Assembly (NCBI GenBank): GCA_963624975.1
Contig: CAVFRF010000021.1
Location: 1-12,796, forward strand
DNA length: 12,796 bases
Direction of reading: 5' to 3'
Source: CAVLCC01 sp963624975
GTDB taxonomy: Bacteria; Actinomycetota; Coriobacteriia; Coriobacteriales; CADBOM01
Shown here: positions 7,097 through 12,796 of the stretch, piece by piece
How positions within the stretch are numbered: the stretch's first letter is position 1
How the letters are laid out: each line of letters starts with the position of its first letter
Notes under the pieces: generated by a model
What the model was told of the DNA's origin: nothing
What the model saw: the letters and a program-made list of their open reading frames with translations, nothing else
The model's database searches: none
Translations under genes and position numbers: made by a program

Positions 7097-7138
7097 CCTA
7101 CACGTGTAGGCTGCGGGCGGTTAGTGTGCCTGTCCGCC
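7097..7138. terminator. Palindromes after the second ATPase gene
   Basis: CCTACACGTGTAGG (7097-7110) is a perfect 14-bp palindrome starting 3 bp after the stop. It is followed by a GGCGG (7116-7120) / CCGCC (7134-7138) stem. Neither has a T-run. They may form the 3' end of the ATPase transcript, or belong to the edge of the neighbouring insertion-sequence remnant. Confidence 0.35.
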
Positions 7139-7155
7139 GGTGCGCGATCTTCCGA

Positions 7156-7402
7156 GTGGACAGGATTAGCGATTTCGCCTGTGTTGACAGCCTCCTTGTG
7201 GACAGCATTTGCGGTTTCGCCTCGCTCGGGGCAACGATATGCTCAAAATGGAGGTCGCTGCCACCCATGACGGGCCATTTTTGACCCTCGCTTCGGGCGG
7301 AATCGCAAATGCTGTCCATGCGGTCGTGCTAGTCGAGGCGGAACCGCAATTGTTGTCCATCTGGCAACAGCGAAGGCAGGCTAAACCGCAATTGTTGTCC
7401 AT
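7156..7402. mobile_element. Insertion-sequence ends without transposase (MITE-like or deletion remnant)
   Basis: Outward-facing repeats starting TGGACA occur on the left at 7157 and 7199 (42-bp step). Their inverse copies, ending TGTCCA, occur on the right at 7296-7318, 7336-7359 and 7378-7401 (41-42-bp steps). The best pair, left copy 2 (TGGACAGCATTTGCGG...) and right copy 1, match at 21 of 23 positions. The inner ends are TCAAAATGG (7243-7251) and CCATTTTTGA (7275-7284), also inverted. The TG...CA tips and multiple terminal repeats on both sides recall IS21-family ends. No transposase remains in the roughly 25 bp between. Only about 250 bp is left, lying between convergent genes. Confidence 0.65.
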
Positions 7403-7435
7403 CTGGCAGATGAGAGCGACAGTGCTTCGGCGTGG

Positions 7436-7864
7436 TTAGGCTTCGTCATCGCTGGGGAACAGCTTCACGAACTCCGCGGGAGCGTAGACCGGAATTGGCG
7501 ATTCCCTGTAGTCCTTTGTGTTTCTCGTAACGATGCAGTCGGCACCGGAGCGCACGGCGGTTTCGATCATGACCGCGTCTTCGAAATCCGAGATTCCCGA
7601 TCCAATCGCCTCGCGAACGTCAATTGCCGCCGTGTCGAGCAGGGCGAACAGCGTGCAGAGCTTGGCGACAATCTGGCGCGTAACCTGGTCGCTGTGTGTC
7701 TGCCTGTGGGTCAGATAGTAGATGTCGGTGACCGACTTGGCCGTCAGACGGCCATCGAAACGCTTGACGGCGCAGAGCAGGAAAATCTTCTGTGCGTCCC
7801 TGCAGAACGGCTCGCGGCTCTGCAGGGCGTCGACCACGACGCAGGTGTCGATCACCGCTCTCAT
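7436..7864 (-). CDS. PIN-domain toxin (VapC-like ribonuclease)
   Basis: A 142-residue PIN domain protein, probably a Mg2+-dependent RNase acting as the toxin of a type II toxin-antitoxin pair. Conserved acidic positions are visible: Asp6 in AVIDTCVVVDAL, Asp47 in SVTDIYYL, the DFEDA cluster at 93-97, and Asp109 ahead of CIVTRNTKDY. The ending, SPIPVYAPAEFVKLF, is typical of the PIN_3-type branch. ATG 7864 overlaps the antitoxin stop by 4 nt (ATGA), so the two are translationally coupled with the antitoxin first. The frame stays open further upstream through the antitoxin gene, but that extension is the antitoxin read out of frame. Confidence 0.88.
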   Translation of the reverse strand: MRAVIDTCVVVDALQSREPFCRDAQKIFLLCAVKRFDGRLTAKSVTDIYYLTHRQTHSDQVTRQIVAKLCTLFALLDTAAIDVREAIGSGISDFEDAVMIETAVRSGADCIVTRNTKDYRESPIPVYAPAEFVKLFPSDDEA

Positions 7865-8076
7865 ATCTGGTCCAGTCGTTCTTGCCGTGACTCCTCGAGC
7901 GTCATGTTGTCGGGAAGCACCCCGAACAGCGACCTGGCGATTTCCACCCTGTCCTGGTTGGGGTTGGAAAGCTTTGCCACCACCTCGCCGTTGCGGGTGA
8001 CGTAGATGTCTTGCGTCGCGGCAAGTTTGAGGTACTTGCCGAGGTTGTTTTTGAGTTCGGTTGCCGTGATAGACAT
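7861..8076 (-). CDS. Phd/YefM-type antitoxin
   Basis: A 71-residue antitoxin. The N-terminus, MSITATELKNNLGKYLKLA, followed by DIYVTRNGEVVAKL, is the classic Phd/YefM DNA-binding fold; the C-terminal region (about 45-71, acidic and flexible) would wrap the PIN toxin. Start ATG 8074-8076 has AAGGAGG (complement of 8085-8091) at 8 nt; the open frame continuing upstream to 8226 lacks similarity and is not used. Phd-type antitoxins usually bind their own promoter, and a tandem repeat lies upstream. Confidence 0.88.
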   Translation of the reverse strand: MSITATELKNNLGKYLKLAATQDIYVTRNGEVVAKLSNPNQDRVEIARSLFGVLPDNMTLEESRQERLDQI

Positions 8077-8138
8077 GGCTTGCGCCTCCTTCCGACGAGC
8101 GTTGACAGTGTGCGTTGGCTTTTGCCCGTAGCATATCA

Positions 8139-8173
8139 AATCGAACGAAATTAGAAAAGCAATCGTACGAAAT
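8139..8173 (-). promoter_or_regulatory. Tandem operator-like repeat of the toxin-antitoxin pair
   Basis: AATCGAACGAAAT (8139-8151) and AATCGTACGAAAT (8161-8173) differ at one base and are 22 bp apart, about two helical turns. The second contains the palindrome TCGTACGA. They lie 63-97 bp upstream of the antitoxin start, where a Phd dimer would autorepress. Read on the minus strand, a weak -10 (TATGCT, complement of 8130-8135) lies just downstream of them. Confidence 0.45.
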
Positions 8174-8239
8174 CTTCCCAAGATGTTCTGGAAAGGGCAA
8201 AATGCTGGAGAACGCGACGTTGCCATAGCTTATAGGACT

Positions 8240-8301
8240 TGCGCTCCGCCCCCCCCCTGATACGATGTTCGCACAGTAATAATCAGCGGCCAGCTATGGC
8301 C
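8240..8301 (+). promoter_or_regulatory. Candidate promoter and leader of the Cys-rich peptide operon
   Basis: An extended -10, TGATACGAT (8258-8266), is preceded by TTGCGC at 8240-8245 with a short 15-bp spacer that contains an uninterrupted run of eight C (8250-8257). Downstream a small hairpin, GGCCA-GCTA-TGGCC (8288-8301), would lie in the leader. A ribosome site of the GGGTAGGGG type (8313-8321) then precedes ATG 8327. A change in C-run length would alter the promoter spacer. Confidence 0.4.
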
Positions 8302-8326
8302 ACAGAATCGAAGGGTAGGGGTTGTT

Positions 8327-8476
8327 ATGTTGCTCATTCTTGACTCCATGTATGACGACATGTACGGGAACATCGGAGAGCGTACGCAGGGATCTTCGCT
8401 TTGTTCGTGCGCATGCAATTGCTCTTGCCACTGCAATTGCCGCTGCTTCAGGCCTGACGGAGATCTGGAGTGGTAA
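8327..8476 (+). CDS. Cys-rich RiPP precursor peptide with eight alternating cysteines
   Basis: A 49-residue peptide. Residues 1-25 form an acidic, Met/Tyr-containing leader (LDSMYDDMYGNIGERTQG is its middle). Residues 26-40 are CSCACNCSCHCNCRC, with Cys at every second position from 26 to 40, then a short tail, FRPDGDLEW. The start is ATG 8327 with a GGGTAGGGG ribosome site. The stop TAA (8474-8476) overlaps the GTG start of the radical SAM gene by 7 nt. Position, size, leader/core split and coupling are those of a substrate for a radical SAM maturase. The family is not certain: alternating-Cys precursors are known with radical SAM maturases (the Clo7bot/CLI_3235-type and ranthipeptide groups), and this may be a member or a separate class. 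A metal-binding peptide is the main alternative. No double-Gly cleavage site is visible; GS at 22-23 is the nearest candidate. Confidence 0.82.
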   Translation: MLLILDSMYDDMYGNIGERTQGSSLCSCACNCSCHCNCRCFRPDGDLEW

Positions 8477-9825
8477 CACTATCTAGATTCGTGCACACCT
8501 TGGATTTAGGCGAGCACGTCGCGGTTTGGCATTCGCTAAGGCTTCGCCCCGTGTTTCTAACACATGAAGTATATGAGAACCTCGTTGCGGGCAACTGCAA
8601 CGAGGATTCTATATTGGGCGAGCTTAAACGCTGTCGCATCGTTACATCGCAAGACAATGAAGACGATCAAGTCTTCAACATGATACGCAGCAAGATGCCA
8701 AAGCCGGAAATTAGCTTGGGCTATTTCATTTTGAGTGAGCGCTGCAATCTGTCTTGTAAGTACTGCTTTGTCGGAGAGAATTCGCAGAGGCACGAGCTCA
8801 TGTCTCGGGATGATATGACCGAGGAGACTGCCGAGAAAGCAATCGGGTTTTTCATAAGGCAGCTTGAGCTAGCGGATACAGATTATTCGGAGTTCAAATC
8901 CCAGCTCATTTTCTTTGGCGGTGAGCCGCTCATCAACTACAAAGTATTGGTTTATGTTGCTCGGCGAATCAACGAGTTGCGTGTAGTTCACCCAGTCCTC
9001 GAGAGCACTCAAATGACTGTCATTACAAACGGCACTATGCTCACCAAGGAGCGGATTCTCGAGATGAGAGAGCTTGGCGTATCGATCAACATTTCGATTG
9101 ACGGATCAACGCGAGAAGCCAACGAGATGAGGGTGTATCCAAATGGCAAAGAAGCTTACGACACGGTTGTCGACGCTCTCGATATGTGCAAGGAACTTGG
9201 AATTCAGCCGTCTCTCTCGGTGACTCTCTCGGAGAAAACGATACAAGATCTGCCGGGCTTGATGAATCTGCTCAAAAGTTACGATGTGCGAGGTCTCGGG
9301 TATAACATTCTTCTGAGCAGCGATGGATTTGAGATTCCCGACGAATACTACGAAGCGGCATCTCAGTTCATCATCGACTCTTTCGAGGTATTCAGGATGA
9401 CTGGCATCTACGAAGATCGCATCATGCGGAAACTGAATTGCTTCGCTGAATCCAAGGTGTATTTTTCCGACTGCGGAGCAACCGCAGGTGGTCAGCTGGT
9501 GTTTACGCCCGATGAGCGTGTGGGAATCTGTCAGGGGCTTGTGGCCGACAAGGAGTTCTTCATCACTAATCTGGACGATGAGCAGTTTGATGCCAGAACA
9601 GATGTTACGTGGAATCAGTGGGCTGGCATCTCGCCGTTTAACAACGAAGACTGTTGGGATTGCGAGGCGTTGGGGATATGCGGAGGGGGATGTCCCGTGA
9701 ATGCGCGGGAGTCCGAACCGGCAAAGGGGCTTCATTGCCTCGATAAACGCCAATGCATTCATTCTAAGAGGACGCTTGAATATCTCATCAGAGATTTGTA
9801 CAAGAGGGCGCTTTCGAGAAAATAG
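8470..9825 (+). CDS. Radical SAM/SPASM peptide maturase
   Basis: A 451-residue enzyme. The radical SAM core has CNLSCKYC (C92, C96, C99, binding the SAM [4Fe-4S] cluster), GGEP at 150-153 and VITNGT at 184-189. The SPASM region has C335, C354, then CWDCEALGICGGGC (C395, C398, C404, C408, the CX2CX5CX3C signature) and C423/C429, enough for two auxiliary clusters. Residues 1-80 (FVHTLDLGEHVAVWHSL...) resemble the N-terminal substrate-handling part of peptide maturases and may act as the leader-recognition element. GTG 8470 with GGAG at 8459-8462 is the start; the next in-frame ATG is 70 codons on. The start overlaps the precursor stop, so production is coupled. Likely reaction: thioether or other crosslinking of the cysteines (inference from family). 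It may be related to the CcpM-type maturases of Cys-rich peptides. Confidence 0.9.
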   Translation: MVTLSRFVHTLDLGEHVAVWHSLRLRPVFLTHEVYENLVAGNCNEDSILGELKRCRIVTSQDNEDDQVFNMIRSKMPKPEISLGYFILSERCNLSCKYCFVGENSQRHELMSRDDMTEETAEKAIGFFIRQLELADTDYSEFKSQLIFFGGEPLINYKVLVYVARRINELRVVHPVLESTQMTVITNGTMLTKERILEMRELGVSINISIDGSTREANEMRVYPNGKEAYDTVVDALDMCKELGIQPSLSVTLSEKTIQDLPGLMNLLKSYDVRGLGYNILLSSDGFEIPDEYYEAASQFIIDSFEVFRMTGIYEDRIMRKLNCFAESKVYFSDCGATAGGQLVFTPDERVGICQGLVADKEFFITNLDDEQFDARTDVTWNQWAGISPFNNEDCWDCEALGICGGGCPVNARESEPAKGLHCLDKRQCIHSKRTLEYLIRDLYKRALSRK

Positions 9826-9847
9826 TGCCAGCTCTTAAATCGCGGCC

Positions 9848-9877
9848 TTGATATTTGGCTGCTTAGAAATGTGATAT
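9848..9877 (+). promoter_or_regulatory. Weak promoter-like boxes before the 141-residue gene
   Basis: TTGATA (9848-9853) and TGATAT (9872-9877) are 18 bp apart in the 74-bp gap after the maturase gene. They may give the downstream genes their own transcription, but read-through from the peptide operon is equally possible. No terminator is visible in the gap. Confidence 0.3.
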
Positions 9878-9899
9878 GCACTGAAAGGAATACTGAACG

Positions 9900-10325
9900 A
9901 TGTCCGGCATCTTTGATAGCTACGATGATGCAGCCAGACACATTCTTCGTGCTGAGTTTTACCTCGATGCGGCGATTTACGAAGAGAAGCAAGTCGAACC
10001 GGGAAGAACATCCCTTATCGGCCAATCTCTTGCCGATGCCAAGTTTTTCCTATCAGATGCATATGCAGCGGTGTCCGCAATATCGAATCCAAGGTTTGGG
10101 GACGCGACTCATGCTGAGGCTACTTCAGATTGCAATGTTGTGGATGATTGGAGAGACCTTGTCTCGATGGCATCTATAGAGGTTATGGAAGCAAAACGCA
10201 TAGCCGAAGAGGACAGGTGGCCATGGGCTGCGATTGATGCTCTCGACCATGCATTTGAAGGAATCTCCATGGTGATGATATTTCTGCTTATGCAAAACGG
10301 AGGGCCTTGGCATAGCGACCAATAA
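9900..10325 (+). CDS. Uncharacterised 141-residue helical protein
   Basis: I do not recognise a family. The protein is acidic, appears largely alpha-helical (long stretches rich in Ala, Glu, Asp and Leu), has no signal peptide, and has one short hydrophobic stretch near the end (about 122-131, ISMVMIFLLM) too short and isolated to call a membrane anchor. ATG 9900 is preceded by AAAGGAA (9884-9890). It follows the radical SAM gene by 74 bp in the same direction and shares its lower GC content, so it probably belongs to the same acquired cluster. Possible roles are immunity, or a partner of the maturase or of the ankyrin protein (guesses from position). Confidence 0.65.
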   Translation: MSGIFDSYDDAARHILRAEFYLDAAIYEEKQVEPGRTSLIGQSLADAKFFLSDAYAAVSAISNPRFGDATHAEATSDCNVVDDWRDLVSMASIEVMEAKRIAEEDRWPWAAIDALDHAFEGISMVMIFLLMQNGGPWHSDQ

Positions 10326-10387
10326 CCTTGGCGACCAATTGACGCGGTTGGATATATTTGCAGCTTTGAACAGACAATGGGGTGTAT

Positions 10388-11065
10388 ATGGAATCGTTTG
10401 GCGTGCACTACAACAAGATTTATGACGCGATCGAAGCGCGCAACACTCGCAAGACCAACAAACTGCTTGAACAGTACAGACGAGATAAGACGCTGCTAAC
10501 AAATCTCGACATAAACGATCTGTTCGGTGTCGTTTGCCAATACGGGGATTTGCAATCTGCGCAGACTCTACTCGAATTTGGTGCGAACATTGATGGCAAG
10601 GATACCAACTCCGGCAGTACTGCGTTGGTTGCAGCCACAGCATACGGCAGCGAAAACGTTGTTAGATGGCTTCTAGGCAGTCATGCCAATCCCAACATCC
10701 CCACAATACAAGGGACTACGGCCTTGCATTTCGCGATAACCTCTCGACATGCTGCACCTCAGACCAATCAGAGAATCGCCAAGCTTCTGATCGACGCGCA
10801 TGCAGATATAGATGCGCGCAACGGAGATGGATTCACTCCGCTGATGCTTGCGGCTGTTCATTGCGATGAGGATATGGTGAGATTGCTGATTAATAATGGC
10901 GCTTCAAAACATATACGAGAACGTTCTGGTATGACGGCCTACGAACTGGTTATATATTTCATCAATGCACTTGGCTATGCTTCGCCAATGGAGTTGGCTC
11001 GCTTTCAAATGATGGGAATCGTTCTTGACGAGAATAAGTTGCGAAGGATTGCACGTTTGCTTTGA
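10388..11065 (+). CDS. Ankyrin-repeat protein
   Basis: A 225-residue protein with about four ankyrin repeats: roughly 44-73 (GDLQSAQTLLEFGANID), 77-106 (STALVAATAYGSENVVRWLL), 110-145 (TTALHFAITSR with a short insert, then AKLLIDAHADID), and 148-178 (GFTPLMLAAVHCDEDMVRLLINNGA). A cap follows (GMTAYELVIYF). The N-terminal 40 residues are charged and helical. There is no enzyme domain, signal peptide or membrane segment, so it should act by protein binding in the cytoplasm. ATG 10388 with GGGGTG just upstream is preferred over GTG 10382. It lies 62 bp after the 141-residue gene, the likely end of the cluster. Ankyrin proteins are known as immunity proteins in some bacterial toxin systems; whether that applies here is open. 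Confidence 0.85.
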   Translation: MESFGVHYNKIYDAIEARNTRKTNKLLEQYRRDKTLLTNLDINDLFGVVCQYGDLQSAQTLLEFGANIDGKDTNSGSTALVAATAYGSENVVRWLLGSHANPNIPTIQGTTALHFAITSRHAAPQTNQRIAKLLIDAHADIDARNGDGFTPLMLAAVHCDEDMVRLLINNGASKHIRERSGMTAYELVIYFINALGYASPMELARFQMMGIVLDENKLRRIARLL

Positions 11066-11108
11066 TAGAGGTTCTCATCGGAAAGACCGTCGGCTTGAGT
11101 AGTAAGCC

Positions 11109-11147
11109 TTCGCGGTACCGCCAGTCAGCAAATGACGGTACCGCGAA
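11109..11147. terminator. Hairpin between convergent genes
   Basis: TTCGCGGTACCG (11109-11120) and CGGTACCGCGAA (11136-11147) form a 12-bp perfect stem with a 15-nt loop. It lies between the ankyrin gene (plus, ends 11065) and istB (minus, ends 11154), the usual position for a bidirectional transcription stop, although no T-run is present. It could equally be a feature of the IS21 element end. Confidence 0.55.
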
Positions 11148-11153
11148 TCAGCT

Positions 11154-11924
11154 CTAGTTGGTACTGGCTTCCTCCTCTTGTTTTTTCCTGGCGAAGTATT
11201 CACGCATGTTCGGCCCGTCGAGGTCAAGATACCTCGCCGTTGAACCGGTACGTCCCAAAATCGAGTCGGCCATAAGTTCTCCCTCGATGCGCAGATACCA
11301 CTCGTTGGGCTCAAGCTGGGAGGCGATGAGCGTCGCCCCGGTTCCCTCCCTCGCCTCGAGTATCTCGAACAGGTCTATGGCGTTTTCCGTGGTTATCGGC
11401 GTCGTCATGAAGTCATCCACTATGAGGACCTTCACCGTCTTGAACTCGTCTATCCTCTCGTAGTAGCTCCCATCGCAAGCAGCGCGCGCCTGGTTCAGGT
11501 CCGCGAATATGTCGGCAAGCCGGCGGTAGCGGACGGAATGAAGGTTGCGGCAAGCCGCGTTGCCGAGCGCCTGGGCGATGTAGCTTTTGCCGCACCCCGT
11601 CTTCGAGATTATGGCGACGACCTCGTTGTCATCAACCCGCTTGCAGGACGCAAGGCGCGCGATGCGGTCCTTGCTCAGCGTCCGTTCGGGCAGATAGACT
11701 ATCTCCTCGACGCAGGCGTCGGCCAGCTTGAACCCGGCCGCCTTGCTCAGCTTCTGGATCTTGTTCGTGACCTTCGCGTTGGCCTGGGCGTCTATCATCT
11801 CCTTGACCTTCTCCTCGAACGTCATCGAGTCGTAGGCGGGGTCGTCTATGATCTCTCTGAGCTTGTTGCCCATGGCGGTGCACCTGAACTCCTTGAACCT
11901 GGCGAAGTCCTCCTCGGTCAGCAT
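11154..11924 (-). CDS. istB: IS21-family ATP-binding transposition helper IstB
   Basis: A 256-residue AAA+ helper protein that in IS21 elements assembles on target DNA and stimulates the IstA transposase. Walker B is VKVLIVDDF and the sensor region LIASQLEPNEW is standard. Walker A reads SKTGCGKS: the first glycine of GxxxxGKS is a serine, while the GKS lysine and serine are kept. The length is normal, and the C-terminus carries the usual STARYLDLDGPNMREYF. Start ATG 11922-11924 overlaps the istA stop. With istA broken, this protein has no local partner, though it could serve a related IS21 copy elsewhere. Confidence 0.88.
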   Translation of the reverse strand: MLTEEDFARFKEFRCTAMGNKLREIIDDPAYDSMTFEEKVKEMIDAQANAKVTNKIQKLSKAAGFKLADACVEEIVYLPERTLSKDRIARLASCKRVDDNEVVAIISKTGCGKSYIAQALGNAACRNLHSVRYRRLADIFADLNQARAACDGSYYERIDEFKTVKVLIVDDFMTTPITTENAIDLFEILEAREGTGATLIASQLEPNEWYLRIEGELMADSILGRTGSTARYLDLDGPNMREYFARKKQEEEASTN

Positions 11925-12760
11925 GTGGCCTCGCCCCCTTTCGCCCGCCTGTACGCGTCCGCCCCGCGAAGCCGGCCAGCGCCCTTCGCGTTGTCGACGA
12001 CCCGCGCCCTTGCGCTTTTTGCGGCAGAGGGGTTGGCGGCCCTGTCGTGGCGCTCGGCGTCCCGCATCGCCAATATCGCGTTCTTAAGCCCCGTGTAGCT
12101 GGGGACGGCGGCAAGCTCGTTCGACCTGGCGCAGGCGCGCTCGAGATAGCGAGGACCATATTGCTTGGCAAGCCCCAGCATGTTGCGGCAAGGGACGAAG
12201 GCCTGCTCCACGACCGGTCTTGAGGCCAAGACCGCACGTATGGCAACCTCGGTCTCTGGCCCGATCTTCGCCGCCCATGAGGTGAACCTGTCAGGCGACC
12301 AGGGCGATTCCACCTCCTTGTGGTTTGCGGGCATATGCTCGACGACGGTGGAGTACTGGTTCTTCCTGCCAGACAGCCGCGCGTGCTCGGCGACGAGGTC
12401 GCCGCCGTCAAAGATGCACACCTTGCCGGCCGATACGCGCGCATCGACGGTCCTGCCGACGAGGGCGTGGGGTACCGAATAGTGCATGTAGCCTATGCGG
12501 ACGTGGTAGTTCGGCGCGGCCTTGCATCGTCGCCACTCGCAAAGCTCGAAGCGCTCCGCGGGAAGCGGCAGCAGCTCGTCGGCCTCCCCGTCGAGGAAAG
12601 CCTCGCGCCTTGAGCCCTCCTTGTCGGAAAACGGCCTGTCGTTGAGCCAGGCGACACGCTCGGAGCAATATTCGTTGAACTCGTCCAGGGTATAGAATAT
12701 GAGCTCGTTGGAGGGTGCTATCACCCATTCCTCGACAAGGTTGAATATTTGACAACTTAG
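11918..12760 (-). pseudogene. istA: istA transposase, 5'-truncated
   Basis: Only the C-terminal half of an IS21 IstA remains, about 270 codons where the family has about 400-500. Family-like sequence begins near 12725 (VIAPSNELIFYTLDEFNEY) and continues through LNDRPF, MHYSVPHALVGRTVDARV, GRKNQYSTVVEHMP and SWAAKIGPE, all typical of IstA after its catalytic domain. The N-terminal helix-turn-helix and the DDE catalytic core are absent. Upstream of 12730 the reading frame meets a stop at 12761-12763 and composition turns AT-rich, so the gene is cut by deletion or by an insertion that extends beyond the window. Confidence 0.8.
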
Positions 12761-12796
12761 CTACCACTCCTATTGTCTTTGGTTACCTCTTTTCCT
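12761..12796. other. AT-rich sequence beyond the istA break
   Basis: The last 36 bases are AT-rich and pyrimidine-biased on the plus strand (ending CTCTTTTCCT) and do not continue istA. They belong to whatever replaced its 5' half. Nothing further can be recognised at this length. Confidence 0.4.

Larger units (their letters stand above)
11154..12760 (-). mobile_element. IS21-family insertion sequence remnant
   Basis: An istA-istB pair in the standard order with a 7-nt overlap (ATGCTGA, 11918-11924). istB has full length, but istA has lost its 5' half and in-frame reading stops at 12761. I cannot find terminal repeats with TG...CA tips either downstream of istB or near 12761. High GC with family-typical sequence indicates a relatively recent element that was then cut. 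It cannot transpose by itself because the catalytic part of istA is missing. Confidence 0.75.

Noticed and set aside
7156..7402. CRISPR array
   Set aside because: Repeats face each other, are imperfect and are spaced about 17 bp apart with no cas genes; they fit insertion-sequence ends better.
7865..8200. N-terminal extension of the PIN toxin to a 254-residue protein
   Set aside because: It overlaps the antitoxin gene out of frame; the PIN domain begins exactly at ATG 7864 with the ATGA overlap typical of coupled pairs.
8077..8226. N-terminal extension of the antitoxin to 121 residues
   Set aside because: The added residues do not look like part of the Phd fold and would cover the promoter region; ATG 8076 has AAGGAGG at good distance.
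8183..8260. 25-codon ORF (MFWKGQNAGERDV...) before the Cys-rich peptide as a second precursor
   Set aside because: It lacks a ribosome site, reads into the poly-C tract and has no leader/core pattern.
8230..8436. Minus-strand ORF of 68 residues opposite the Cys-rich peptide
   Set aside because: It is a shadow of the plus-strand peptide and its promoter, with no ribosome site or recognisable domain.

Overview
The window is GC-rich bacterial chromosome. It looks like an anaerobic gut actinobacterium of the Coriobacteriia, probably Eggerthellaceae. This is inference: the long PucR-type regulator beside a corrinoid-type (UroD-fold) methyltransferase is a common arrangement there, but no marker gene is present. 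The right two thirds is an accessory region built from small modules, several of them visibly lower in GC than the flanks.

Layout, left to right. (1) 19-3195: a UroD-fold methyltransferase on the minus strand diverges from a PucR/CdaR-like regulator, separated by about 400 bp holding a structured leader and a short inverted repeat. (2) 3196-3716: a gene-free GC-rich stretch with a 28-bp direct repeat. (3) 3717-7093: a solitary serine recombinase, then two unrelated AAA ATPases. Each ATPase is preceded by its own repeat array: three copies at an exact 33-bp period for the DUF4143 ATPase, and seven AGTAAA copies at 10/19-bp steps for the second ATPase. (4) 7156-7402: facing clusters of insertion-sequence-like terminal repeats with no transposase between them. 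(5) 7436-8076: a minus-strand Phd/YefM antitoxin and PIN toxin pair, with a tandem operator-like repeat upstream. (6) 8240-11065: a plus-strand cluster with a 49-residue Cys-rich peptide (not listed by a long-ORF search), a radical SAM/SPASM maturase whose start overlaps the peptide stop, an unknown 141-residue protein and an ankyrin-repeat protein. (7) 11109-12760: a hairpin between convergent genes, then an IS21-family remnant (intact-length istB and a 5'-truncated istA).

The most interesting content is module 6, a probable RiPP (ribosomally made, post-translationally modified peptide) system. The peptide carries eight cysteines in strict alternation, CSCACNCSCHCNCRC, after a leader of about 25 residues. 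It is translationally coupled to a maturase with the CxxxCxxC radical SAM motif and a full set of SPASM cysteines. No transporter or protease is visible in the window, so export or immunity must be encoded elsewhere or rest on the two downstream unknowns. The second strong signal is the pair of ATPase genes with phased repeat arrays over their promoters, which suggests autoregulation. No rRNA, tRNA or CRISPR array was seen.
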